In this document: in pieces, positions 26,704-35,111 of the stretch
How positions within the stretch are numbered: position 1 is the first letter of the stretch
Layout of the letters: every line of letters starts with the position of its first letter
Assembly: GCA_903855985.1 (NCBI GenBank)
Contig: CAIOAO010000105.1
Location: 19,332-83,331, forward strand
Direction of reading: 5' to 3'
Length of the DNA: 64,000 nt
Source: an uncultured Opitutia bacterium
GTDB lineage: Bacteria; Verrucomicrobiota; Verrucomicrobiia; Opitutales; Opitutaceae
Notes under the pieces: generated by a model
The model's database searches: none
Seen by the model: only the letters and a program-made list of their open reading frames with translations
What the model was told of the DNA's origin: nothing
Translations under genes and position numbers: made by a program

Positions 26704-28388
26704 CGGGTCAGCAATAAATGCTGACCGTCCGGCGTCGATGCTGGTGTTGCCGGCGTGGTCGCGGCCGCGTGCGGCAGGAACTGCGGCTCGCGGCGGGCCC
26801 GCGTGTGGGACTCGAAATCGGCCGCCAGTTCGAGCAGGCGGGCCTCGCTCCACGGCCGGCCATAAAACGACAGGCCCACCGGGAGCCCGTCCACCTGCGC
26901 CGCCGGCACGGTCACGCTGGGATAGCCCGCCACCGCGGCCGGCTGCGCACTGTTGCCCAGGCTCGGCCCGCCCGCCACGCGGTCAATGCGCCACGCCACC
27001 GACCCGGTGAGCGAGACCAGCGCATCGAGGCGGTATTCCTTCATGATCACATCAATGCCCTGCGTGCGCGCGATGCGGCGGCAGGCGGCCAGCGCCTCGC
27101 GATACGCCGGCTCCGTCAGCGGGCCCTTCGTCTGCGCGAGCATGAAGATCTGCTGGTTGAAATACGGCATCTCCGCGGCGGCATGCGCCTGGTTGTACGC
27201 AATCAGGTCGGCCAGCGATTTCACCGGCGACGCCGGCCCGAGCGTCGCGAGGTAGCGGTTGATGCCGTCCTTGAACTCGTAGAGCAGCACCTCGCGCTCC
27301 GGGTCGTTCAACCGGCGGAATGCCGGGAACTCGCCCCAGCAGGCGATCACCGCTCCCGCCGACTCCAGCTCCGCCACCGCCTGGTTGAGCACCGCGCCGA
27401 GCTCGGGATCGAAGCCAAACGGCCCCGTGACCACACCCAGGCGGGCCCGCTTGAGCGCATGCGGTCGGATCGCCGCGGCCAGGTCCGTCTCCGCGCGCTT
27501 GCCGCGGGTCAGTGTCGCCGGATCCTGCGGGTCCGCCCCGGCCAGCACACCGAGCAGGCGCGCGGCATCGCGCACCGTCCGGGCCATCGCCCCCGCGGTG
27601 TCCTGCGACGCCGAGATGGGGATGAGCCCGCTCCGGCTGACCAACCCCACCGTGGGCTTGATTCCGACCAGGCCGCACACGGACGCCGGACTGAGGATGG
27701 AGCCGTCGGTCTCGGTGCCCACGGCCACCACGCACAGGTTCGCCGCCACGGCGGCGGCGGCGCCCGAACTCGAGCCGGACGGGCTCAGGTCGAGCGCGTA
27801 GGGATTGAGCGTCTGCCCGCCCCGCCCGCTCCAGCCGCTGCGGCCCCGGCCGTCCCGGAAGAGCGACCATTCGCTGAGGTTGGTCTTGCCGAGGATCACG
27901 GCGCCGGCCGCCCGCAACCGCGTCACCAGAAACGCATCCCCCGGCGGCTTGGCCCCGACCAGCGCCAGCGAACCCGCGGTGGTTTCCATGCGGTCGTCCG
28001 TGGCGATGTTGTCCTTGAGCAAAACCGGGATGCCGTGGAGCGGTCCGCGGACCTTGCCGGCCTTGCGCTCGGCGTCGAGCCCGGCCGCGATCTGCAGCGC
28101 GTCCGGGTTCACCTCGATCACCGCGCGGAGCGTCGGACCCGCCTGGTCAATTTCCGCGATGCGCTGGAGGTACGCGGCCGTGAGCTCCCGGGCGGTCAGC
28201 GTCCCGGCCGTCATTTGCGCCTGGAGGTCATCAATCGTCGCTTCCTGGAAGCGAAATGGCGCCGGCGGCGCGACCGGGGCGGAGACCTGCTCCGCCGCTT
28301 TCCCCACGGTGGCAGGCCCGGCGCCGGCGAACGCCACGCAGGCGAGGCCGGCGAACGTCATAAGCGAGCGCATGGGGCGATGCGTCAT
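26700..28388 (-). CDS. amidase-signature family hydrolase, exported
   Basis: The Ser-cisSer-Lys triad is visible: Lys 125 in VLLKDNIAT, the Ser-rich loop SPSGSSSGA (206-208) and nucleophile Ser 230 in TETDGSILSP. An N-terminal signal peptide-like helix (SLMTFAGLACVAFAGAG) suggests export. The start at ATG 28388 gives 562 residues; ATG 28397 is an alternative. Amidase-signature enzymes hydrolyse many amides, so the substrate is unknown. The TGA overlaps the GTG of the downstream heparinase-like gene, which implies translational coupling and a joint role, for instance removal of N-acyl groups from a glycan. That role is inference. Confidence 0.9.
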   Translation of the reverse strand: MTHRPMRSLMTFAGLACVAFAGAGPATVGKAAEQVSAPVAPPAPFRFQEATIDDLQAQMTAGTLTARELTAAYLQRIAEIDQAGPTLRAVIEVNPDALQIAAGLDAERKAGKVRGPLHGIPVLLKDNIATDDRMETTAGSLALVGAKPPGDAFLVTRLRAAGAVILGKTNLSEWSLFRDGRGRSGWSGRGGQTLNPYALDLSPSGSSSGAAAAVAANLCVVAVGTETDGSILSPASVCGLVGIKPTVGLVSRSGLIPISASQDTAGAMARTVRDAARLLGVLAGADPQDPATLTRGKRAETDLAAAIRPHALKRARLGVVTGPFGFDPELGAVLNQAVAELESAGAVIACWGEFPAFRRLNDPEREVLLYEFKDGINRYLATLGPASPVKSLADLIAYNQAHAAAEMPYFNQQIFMLAQTKGPLTEPAYREALAACRRIARTQGIDVIMKEYRLDALVSLTGSVAWRIDRVAGGPSLGNSAQPAAVAGYPSVTVPAAQVDGLPVGLSFYGRPWSEARLLELAADFESHTRARREPQFLPHAAATTPATPASTPDGQHLLLTR

Positions 28389-28470
28389 ATCAATCATCCG
28401 ACCGTGGAACCTGGCTTGCCCGGCTGTCACCCACTTTGGCGTAACAGTTTGGACAGAAATCCCCCCCGCC

Positions 28471-28935
28471 TCAGCCGCAATGTTTCGCCAGCATCGCCGC
28501 CATGAAGTCGGTCCATACCCCATCGGGCTGCCAGAGCCCGCGCTGGAGCTGGAACGCCCGCTCCTCCGGCCAGCCCAGCCGGATGGCCCAGTAGAGCCCG
28601 AGAAACGCCGTCGCCCGCATGTTGGCCGCGCAGTGTACGAGCAGCTTTTCCCCGCGGTGGGCCTCCATCGCGGCGAAGAACGCCAGCAGGTCCGCCTCGG
28701 TCGGCGCCTCGAACTGCACCGGGATGTGGACGTACTTCATCCCGAGCCCGGCCACGGTCCCGGGTTCGTCGGGCAGCGAATACCGCGGCTGGTCGTGCAG
28801 GGCCAGGTTGATGACCGTCTGGAAACCCGCCGCGGCCACGCTCTGCAACTGCGCCACCGAAGGCTGGCCCGCCGTGATCAGCATTTCGTCCACCGCCCGG
28901 AAATTCTTGATCTCAGTGTAGGCAGGCTCGGTCAT
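28471..28935 (-). CDS. protein tyrosine phosphatase-like protein with a CX4R loop
   Basis: The fold begins ITAGQPSVAQLQSVAAAGFQ with TVINLALHDQP, as in DUF442/dual-specificity-like phosphatases. The active-site loop is LLVHCAANMRATAF: Cys 102 and Arg 107 are separated by four residues, where classical phosphatases have five. This shorter CAANMRA-type loop occurs in a recognised bacterial subgroup. Length is 154 residues with no signal peptide. It may act on phosphoproteins or other phosphate esters. It lies 82 bases upstream of the amidase start, so it may or may not belong to that operon. Confidence 0.82.
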   Translation of the reverse strand: MTEPAYTEIKNFRAVDEMLITAGQPSVAQLQSVAAAGFQTVINLALHDQPRYSLPDEPGTVAGLGMKYVHIPVQFEAPTEADLLAFFAAMEAHRGEKLLVHCAANMRATAFLGLYWAIRLGWPEERAFQLQRGLWQPDGVWTDFMAAMLAKHCG

Positions 28936-28981
28936 CGCGAGGACACTAGCGATTCAGTCAGCGGGCACTAGTCCTGAATTT

Positions 28982-29067
28982 ATCGCGGAAACGCGGAGGA
29001 GCGGAAACGCGAAATCAATCCAGCAAATTCATTTCCCGGCATTTCCGCTCCTCCGCGCTTCCGCGAT
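28982..29067. repeat. composite hairpin repeat, copy 2 (tail decayed)
   Basis: The arms at 28982-29007 and 29042-29067 are 26 bases each and differ at one position. They consist of the same CGCGGAA/CGCGGAGG units as copy 1. On the left side the reverse complement starts AAATTCAGGACTAGTG, matching the beginning of the conserved spacer before diverging, so the tail appears lost. It separates the phosphatase from rnhB. Confidence 0.75.
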
Positions 29068-29070
29068 CCC

Positions 29071-29823
29071 TCAGAGAAACTCCATCTGCGCCGGGTCCAC
29101 GTGCGTGGCAAAGAGCTTCCTCAGGAACAAATCGCGGTGCTCCCGGCAGCGGCCGCGCTTCAGCACCGCCTCCCGGTGCTCCTCCGTGCCGTAACCCTTG
29201 TGCTGCGCAAACCCGTAGCCGGGATACTTCCGGTCGAGCTCGTTCATCAGCCGGTCGCGGGTGACCTTCGCAATGATGCTCGCCATCGCAATGCTCAGCG
29301 AGCGCGCGTCGCCGCTGACAATCCCCGTGTGCGGGTACGGGAAATTCCGCAGCGCCAGGCCGTCGATCAGGATGCGGGCCGACACCCGCGGCTGGAACGC
29401 CGCGATCTCCTCCGCCGACGCAAACAGGTCGGGCTCCGTCTTCTGCACGAAGGCCTCCGGCGGATAAATCCCCTCGATCGCCCGCCGCATCGCGAGCTTG
29501 GTCGCGCCGAGGATGTTGAGCTGCTCGATCTCGCCCACGTCGGCGACGCCGAAGTTCGCGTGGATCTGCCCCGCCGCGACGAGCCCCTCGAACTCGACCC
29601 ACAATTCCTCCCGCTCGGCCGGGGTGAGCTGCTTCGAGTCGTTGACGCGCCCCGAGCGGGTCACCGCCCAGCGGCTCTCCAGGAATTCCGCGCTGACCAG
29701 CACCGCGCCCGCGACGACCGGACCCGCCAGCGCGCCCCGGCCGGCCTCGTCCACCCCGATCAGGCCGGTCACGCCCTCGAGCTGTTTCAGGTCAAACCCG
29801 CGGAGCTGCCGGCGCTTCGCCAT
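29071..29823 (-). CDS. rnhB: ribonuclease HII
   Basis: The enzyme cleaves RNA in RNA-DNA hybrids and single ribonucleotides in DNA. The catalytic motif is LIGVDEAGRGALAGPV with Asp 25 and Glu 26. NDSKQLTPAERE, SIAMASIIAKVTRDR and YPGYGFAQHKGYGTEEH are all classic HII blocks. It is 250 residues, normal length. The gene follows an RNase HIII gene on the same strand, separated by seven bases, and its stop lies just beyond a composite hairpin. Confidence 0.96.
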   Translation of the reverse strand: MAKRRQLRGFDLKQLEGVTGLIGVDEAGRGALAGPVVAGAVLVSAEFLESRWAVTRSGRVNDSKQLTPAEREELWVEFEGLVAAGQIHANFGVADVGEIEQLNILGATKLAMRRAIEGIYPPEAFVQKTEPDLFASAEEIAAFQPRVSARILIDGLALRNFPYPHTGIVSGDARSLSIAMASIIAKVTRDRLMNELDRKYPGYGFAQHKGYGTEEHREAVLKRGRCREHRDLFLRKLFATHVDPAQMEFL

Positions 29824-29830
29824 GGTGCCG

Positions 29831-30844
29831 TCAGCCTCGCCACTCCAGCTTGGGGCCCGGCGGCTTCAGCGGCAGCTCGTCGAGCTTGCCGGCGGCCTGG
29901 ACCACCTCGTAGGCCGTGCGGAAATGCAGCTTGGCAAACTCGCCCAGCGCGCGCGCCCCGAACTTCGCGATGATCTCGGCGGCCTGCGTCTTCACCAGCG
30001 GGCCCGCGCCCTTCTGCAGCTTGGCGCCGAATTTCTTCGAGAGCAGGTGCATCTGCCGCACGAACTCCGCGCGCGCGACGACCGACGCCGCCGCGACCAC
30101 CGGGTCCTCTTCCGCCTTCGTGCGCATGCGCAGGTCGAAATCCTTCACGCCCTTCTTCGCCAGTTCCTTCTGCACCAGCGGCTGCTTGGTGAACTGGTCG
30201 AGCAGGCCCCACGGCACGCGCCGCACCGTCAGCGCCTCCTCCAGCGCCGAGGCGTGCATCCAGGCGAGCAGCAGGTTCAAGTTCGCCCGCGGCCGCCCCA
30301 TCAGCTCGTTGTACCGCGGCATGCCCGCGAACCGCGTGCGCACGACCACGCCCTTCGTCTCGCGGATGAGCTTGTCCAGCTTGATGATCTGCGACTCGGC
30401 GATCGCCTTGGAATCCTTCACGCCCGCCTTGATCCACGTCTCGATCATGGCCCGGTCCGCGATCACCGTCGCCGCGATCACCGGCCCGAAAAAGTCGCCC
30501 TTGCCGCTCTCGTCGAGGCCCGCATGCGCCTCGAACCAGTCGGGGTGCAGCACCTCGTCGTAGCCGAGCTTCGCCGCGCCCGTGACCTCGGGCTCGAGCG
30601 TCATCGTCACGAACTCCTCCGTGCCCTTGCCGGCGATCACGACCTTGCCGCTGGTGTAGGCGCAGACGTTGACCCGGGCGGCGTCGGACTTGAAGGCAAA
30701 GCGCGTGTACCCGACCTCGAACGGCTCGAAATGCCGCCCCGTGCAGATCGCCCGGAGCTTCTCCATCTGGGCGTCGTCCAGCTTGGCCGTGTAGGAGGCC
30801 AGCTTCTTCGGGGCCTCGTCATCGGAGGTCGGCTTCTTGGGCAT
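29831..30844 (-). CDS. rnhC: ribonuclease HIII
   Basis: An N-terminal TBP-like domain (about 15-95, YTAKLDDAQMEKLRAICTGR) binds the hybrid substrate. The catalytic domain opens with AGLDESGKGDFFGPV (Asp 111, Glu 112), the HIII form of the motif, and later shows GVKDSKAI and AAASVVARAEFVRQM. The ATG at 30844 gives 337 residues. The gene directly precedes rnhB, so both type 2 RNases H are made together. A hairpin repeat lies immediately upstream. Confidence 0.93.
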   Translation of the reverse strand: MPKKPTSDDEAPKKLASYTAKLDDAQMEKLRAICTGRHFEPFEVGYTRFAFKSDAARVNVCAYTSGKVVIAGKGTEEFVTMTLEPEVTGAAKLGYDEVLHPDWFEAHAGLDESGKGDFFGPVIAATVIADRAMIETWIKAGVKDSKAIAESQIIKLDKLIRETKGVVVRTRFAGMPRYNELMGRPRANLNLLLAWMHASALEEALTVRRVPWGLLDQFTKQPLVQKELAKKGVKDFDLRMRTKAEEDPVVAAASVVARAEFVRQMHLLSKKFGAKLQKGAGPLVKTQAAEIIAKFGARALGEFAKLHFRTAYEVVQAAGKLDELPLKPPGPKLEWRG

Positions 30845-30856
30845 ACGGGAGAGTTG

Positions 30857-30941
30857 GCCACAAAAAGGCGCAAAAACACACGAAAAATTACGGCAGCCTT
30901 TATCCCGGCACTTTTTTGTGCCCTTTTGGGCCTCTTCGTGG
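30857..30941. repeat. CACAAAAA-type hairpin repeat between rnhC and mutY
   Basis: GGCCACAAAAAGGCGCAAAA on the left pairs imperfectly with the right arm ending TTTTGGGCCTCTTCGTGGC. The units repeat every 8-10 bases. It lies between divergent genes, and its right arm supplies the probable GTG start of mutY at 30938. Confidence 0.6.
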
Positions 30942-31990
30942 CTACCCTTTCCGCCCAGCTCCTCGCCGCCAAACCGGGCTTCCAGCGCGCGCTGCGCGCG
31001 TGGTACCGCATCCACGCCCGCCCGCTGCCCTGGCGGTTGAACCCCTCGCTCTACCAGACAGTCGTGAGCGAGTTCATGCTGCAGCAGACGCAGGTGAAGA
31101 CCGTCCTCCCCTACCTCGCCCGCTGGCTCGGGGAGCTGCCGGACTTCGCCGCGCTCGCCGCCGCGCCCGAGTCCCGCGTGCTGAAACTCTGGGAAGGCCT
31201 CGGCTACTACTCCCGCGCCCGCAACCTGCACAAGCTTGCCCAGACCATCGCCCATCGCTCCACGCCCCGGACCCCCCAGGAATGGCAGGAACTGCCCGGG
31301 GTCGGCCCGTACACCGCCGCGGCGATCACCAGCATCTCGTTTGGCGCGCCGGCTGCGTGCGTGGACGGCAACGTCGTCCGCATCCTCGCGCGCCTGACCG
31401 CCGATGCCACGCCGTACCGCGACTCCGCCAGTGCGTCGAAGGCCTTCGCCCCGCTCGCCACGGCGCTGCTCCCCGCGGCGAACCCCGGCGACCACAACCA
31501 GGCGATGATGGAGCTCGGGGCCACGGTCTGCTTCCGCCAGAACCCCCTCTGCCTGACCTGCCCCGTGGTGAAATTCTGCGCGGCTGGCCGGCGCGGCGAC
31601 CCGGAGAACTACCCGCAACTCGCGGCGAAGAAGCTGGAGCAAGTCGCGGTGACACGCGTGTGGATCGAGCGCCGAGGCGCGCTCCTGCTCCACCTCTCAG
31701 CCGGCGGCGCCCGCCGCTTCGCGAACATCCACGAGCTCCCCACGGCCGCGCAGGCCGGCCTGACCGAGGCCGCGGCCAAGCAGGGCAAACTCCTCGCGAA
31801 GAAACGCCGCGGCATCACGCGCTACCAGATCACGGAGAGCATCCACGCCGCTCCCGCCTCCGCCAAGCCTAAGGCGGGCTGGCCCGCCGGCCTCGTCTGG
31901 GTCCCGCTCCCCGCCCTCGACACCATCACCCTCTCCGGCCCCCACCGGCGTTGGGTACTGGAGTTGCTAGGCAAGCGGAGCAGCGACTAG
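30938..31990 (+). CDS. mutY: A/G-specific adenine DNA glycosylase
   Basis: The enzyme removes adenine mispaired with 8-oxoguanine. Visible features are catalytic Glu 45 in VVSEFMLQQTQV, the helix-hairpin-helix LPGVGPYTAAAI, Asp 143 in VDGNVVRILAR, and a complete [4Fe-4S] ligand set: Cys 198, 205, 208 and 214 with spacing 6-2-5. The C-terminal MutT-like domain is present (RFANIHELP). The GTG at 30938 is the only reasonable start and lies inside the hairpin repeat upstream. The stop at 31988-31990 overlaps the converging ABC gene's stop. Confidence 0.93.
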   Translation: MATLSAQLLAAKPGFQRALRAWYRIHARPLPWRLNPSLYQTVVSEFMLQQTQVKTVLPYLARWLGELPDFAALAAAPESRVLKLWEGLGYYSRARNLHKLAQTIAHRSTPRTPQEWQELPGVGPYTAAAITSISFGAPAACVDGNVVRILARLTADATPYRDSASASKAFAPLATALLPAANPGDHNQAMMELGATVCFRQNPLCLTCPVVKFCAAGRRGDPENYPQLAAKKLEQVAVTRVWIERRGALLLHLSAGGARRFANIHELPTAAQAGLTEAAAKQGKLLAKKRRGITRYQITESIHAAPASAKPKAGWPAGLVWVPLPALDTITLSGPHRRWVLELLGKRSSD

Positions 31991-33681
31991 TCGGCAACAC
32001 CGCCACCCTCCATTCGCACCACGTGGTCAGCGGCGGCAATCAAGCAAGTGTTGTGGGCTGCGATGATGATCGTTTTACCGGCGTCGCGCTGCACGCGCAG
32101 CAGGCGGATGAAGGCTTCCTCTGCGGCGCCGTCGAGAGCGGATGTCGGCTCATCGAGGAGCATGATCGGAGCTTCGAGGTAAAGCGCGCGGACCAGGGCG
32201 AGCCGCTGGCGCTGGCCGCCCGACAAGTTTGCGCCGTTTTCGGTGAGGTGGGTGAAGAAACCCTGCGGGAGCTTTTCGATGAATTCCAGAGCTCCGACGT
32301 CACGGCAGAGTTTCAACAGGCGCTGCAAGTCGGGCTGCGGGTCGCCCGGGGCTAGGTTTTCGAGGATCGTACCGGTCAGCAAGTGCGTCTGCTGTGGTAC
32401 CACCGCCAGGGATCGACGCAGGCTCGCGAGCTGGAAATAGCTGATATCAACGCCGCCGATCAGAATGCGGCCTTGCTCCGGCAGGTAAAGTCGCTGGAGC
32501 AGGGCAAGCAGGGTGCTCGTGCCGCAGCCGGAGGGTCCGGCGATCACAGTAATCCTGCTGGCCGACAGTGTGAGCGAGAGGTGATGCAGCGTGCCCAGCC
32601 GGCCCGCATGCTTGAAGCTCACGTCCTCTAAACAAAGGTCGCCTGCATGCTCGGGACCGAATGCGATGGTTCCCCGGTCAGTCTCAGGTCCGAGGTCCAT
32701 GATCTCGAACAGCCGGTCGGTGGCAACGAGGGTTTCCTGGATCGAGCTGTTAAGTCCGAGCAATGCCGTGATCGGACCGGTGAGGTAGCCGGCAAGCGTG
32801 TAACACGACATGAGTTCGCCGGGGGTGAGGCCGGTCTCCAGCACCAGACCGGAGCCAAGCCAGAGGAGGACGACCTGGTAAGCGGAGGTGAAAAACATCC
32901 CAACGGTGCCGTTGCCAAGGGTGGCGAGAGAAGCGTGCCAGCTGGTGTTGAGCAGACGCACGAGGCGCAGTTCGGTTTTGAACTCCTCCGACTCCTCAAG
33001 CTGCAAGCAGCGGATCACGGGCTGGGCGTGCAGGGACGACACAAGCTGCGCATCGAATTCCGCCCCGCGCTCCATGAGTTGGCGCTGGTAGTTACGGTTT
33101 CGCAGGTTGAGGAACCCAAAGAGCGCGGCGTTGAGCGGCACGAGAGCGAGCGAAAGCAGCGCCAGTTTCCAAGAATAAAAAAACATCCCCCCGAACGCAA
33201 AAACCAGGATCAGGGGATTGAGCACGAGATTGAGCAGCGCGGTATTGAGGAAATTCCGGATCTTCACCGCGTCGGCCACCCGCGAGGTGATCTCCCCTAC
33301 CCGCATGGTGTCGAAGAACGGCTGCGGCAGCCGCAGCAAGTGACGGTAATAGCCAAGGATGAGTGCCGCATCGATCAGCTGGGCGGTCCGCAGGGAGAGC
33401 AATGACTGGAAGACTCCAAGGACGAGCCTGAACCCGAGGACCAAAAGCATGGCTAGGCTCAGCAGATTGAGCAGCGGGCGGTTTCCATCTGGAATGACGT
33501 TGTCCACAATCTTCTGGACGTAGATGGAAGTGGCTAGCGCCAGCAGTGTGGAGACCACCGCCCCGACAAAGGCCTGGGTCAGCACCGCACCGTGGGGCTG
33601 TAGCAAGTTCCAAAGCCTGCGGGCCGGCGACACCGTGTGATCACCTGTTTGAAAATCCGTGTCGGGTGCCAGTAGGATCAA
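31987..33681 (-). CDS. degenerate peptidase-type ABC exporter, C39 domain and Walker A lysine missing
   Basis: The membrane domain (FFDTMRVGEITSRVADAVKI) and ATPase belong to bacteriocin-type exporters that normally begin with a C39 peptidase of about 130 residues. The frame opens with LILLAPDTDFQTGDHTVSPA, the last strand of that domain and its linker, so the rest has been lost. The start is a TTG. The Walker A reads GPSGCGTST: residue 388, codon ACG at 32518-32520, is Thr where Lys is required. The signature LSGGQRQRLALVRA, Walker B IMLLDEPTSALD and His loop IIAAHN are intact. A single A-to-C change explains the Lys loss. It is probably inactive or decaying. Confidence 0.85.
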   Translation of the reverse strand: MILLAPDTDFQTGDHTVSPARRLWNLLQPHGAVLTQAFVGAVVSTLLALATSIYVQKIVDNVIPDGNRPLLNLLSLAMLLVLGFRLVLGVFQSLLSLRTAQLIDAALILGYYRHLLRLPQPFFDTMRVGEITSRVADAVKIRNFLNTALLNLVLNPLILVFAFGGMFFYSWKLALLSLALVPLNAALFGFLNLRNRNYQRQLMERGAEFDAQLVSSLHAQPVIRCLQLEESEEFKTELRLVRLLNTSWHASLATLGNGTVGMFFTSAYQVVLLWLGSGLVLETGLTPGELMSCYTLAGYLTGPITALLGLNSSIQETLVATDRLFEIMDLGPETDRGTIAFGPEHAGDLCLEDVSFKHAGRLGTLHHLSLTLSASRITVIAGPSGCGTSTLLALLQRLYLPEQGRILIGGVDISYFQLASLRRSLAVVPQQTHLLTGTILENLAPGDPQPDLQRLLKLCRDVGALEFIEKLPQGFFTHLTENGANLSGGQRQRLALVRALYLEAPIMLLDEPTSALDGAAEEAFIRLLRVQRDAGKTIIIAAHNTCLIAAADHVVRMEGGGVAD

Positions 33682-33824
33682 AACTCGGTTAGCGGCGTGG
33701 GGTGGGCCGGATTCCGGGTAAATAACTCACTGAGAGCATGACGCGTGTTTGCAGAGTAGCCCAACTTCTGTCAAGAAACGCATCCGGGGTTGATTTGCCC
33801 CCGCTACCCCCAAACCATCCCCCC

Positions 33825-35108
33825 GTGACGACCCTTTTGATCGCGCTCCTTGCCGCCGTTTGCGCCGCGGTTTTCACGGCCTTGTTTTTGCGTGGCCGCC
33901 AGGCCGGCCAGATCGAGCGTTTGCGCAGCCGCGAGGAGGAGAATCTCCGCCTCACCACCGAGGTCGCGACCCTGCGAGCCGAAGCCGCCCGGCTTTCCAC
34001 CCTCACGACCCAGCTCCAAACCCGCCTCACCGCCGAGCAGGATGCCCAGGTCCGGTTGATCAACGAATTCAAGGCCCTTTCCGCCGACGCCCTCAGCCGC
34101 AACAACGCCTCGTTTCTGGAACTCGCCAAGGAGTCCTTTTCCAAGCTCCAGCAGGCCTCCGCCGGCGACCTCGACAAGCGCCAGCAGGCCATCGACGCCC
34201 TGGTCAAGCCGCTCAAGGAATCGCTCCTGCAGGTGGACACCAAGATCGCCGCCATCGAAAACGCCCGCAAGGAGGCCTATGGCAGCCTCACCGAACAGCT
34301 CCGTTCCCTTAACACCGCCCAGCTCCAGCTTCAGGGCGAGGCCAGCAAGCTTTCCACCGCCCTCCGCTCCACCACCACCGCCGGCACCTGGGGCGAACTC
34401 CAGCTCCGTCGCGTCGTCGAGATGGCCGGCATGGAAAACTACTGCGATTTCTCCGAGCAGCAGACCGCCGGTGCCCTCCGCGCCGACCTCGTCGTCCGCC
34501 TGCCGGGCGGCCAGCAGATCGTCATCGATGCCAAGGCCCCCCTCGACGCCTACCGCGAGGCCGCCAACGCCCCCGACGAACCCACCCGCGCCGCCAAGCT
34601 CGCCGAGCACGCCGCCAAGGTGCGCGGCCACATCGACGCCCTCGGCGCCAAGAATTACTGGGAGCAGTTCCAGCCGTCCCCGGAATACGTCGTGCTGTTT
34701 CTCCCCGGCGACCAGTTCCTCTCCGGCGCACTCCAGTCCGACCCCACCCTGATCGACCGCGCGATCTCCCGGCGCATCCTGCTGACGACGCCCGCCTCCC
34801 TCATCGCCCTGCTCAAGGCCGCCGCCTACGGCTGGCGCCAGGAGGCCGTCTCGAAGAATGCCGAGACCATCGCAACCCTCGGCCGCGAGCTGTACGACCG
34901 CGTCGCCACCTTCGCCGAGCACATCGAGAATGTCGGCAGCGGCCTCAAGTCCGCCCTCGGCCATTACAACAAGGCCGTCGGCTCCTACGAGGGCACCCTC
35001 CTCCCCGGCGCCCGCAAGCTCGCCGAGCTTGGCGCCAAGGGCGCCAAGGACCTCCCCGCCCCCGGCCCCATCGAGATCGCGCCGCGCGACATCACCAAGC
35101 GCTCCTGA
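33825..35108 (+). CDS. rmuC: DNA recombination protein RmuC
   Basis: A single N-terminal helix (LLIALLAAVCAAVFTALFLR) is followed by a long coiled coil (about 25-150) and the PD-(D/E)XK-like RmuC nuclease-fold domain: TAGTWGELQLRRVVEMAGME, ADLVVRLPGGQQIVIDAKAP and YVVLFLPGDQF. The family limits DNA inversions between short inverted repeats, which is notable in a genome full of hairpin repeats. GTG 33825 begins directly at the membrane helix and gives 427 residues. The next gene starts three bases after the stop. Confidence 0.93.
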   Translation: MTTLLIALLAAVCAAVFTALFLRGRQAGQIERLRSREEENLRLTTEVATLRAEAARLSTLTTQLQTRLTAEQDAQVRLINEFKALSADALSRNNASFLELAKESFSKLQQASAGDLDKRQQAIDALVKPLKESLLQVDTKIAAIENARKEAYGSLTEQLRSLNTAQLQLQGEASKLSTALRSTTTAGTWGELQLRRVVEMAGMENYCDFSEQQTAGALRADLVVRLPGGQQIVIDAKAPLDAYREAANAPDEPTRAAKLAEHAAKVRGHIDALGAKNYWEQFQPSPEYVVLFLPGDQFLSGALQSDPTLIDRAISRRILLTTPASLIALLKAAAYGWRQEAVSKNAETIATLGRELYDRVATFAEHIENVGSGLKSALGHYNKAVGSYEGTLLPGARKLAELGAKGAKDLPAPGPIEIAPRDITKRS

Positions 35109-35111
35109 GCC

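Noticed and set aside
23995..28505. Long plus-strand open frames antisense to the heparinase-like and amidase genes
   Set aside because: The opposite strand holds complete domain signatures and overlapping start/stop codons; the antisense products show no domains or signal sequences.
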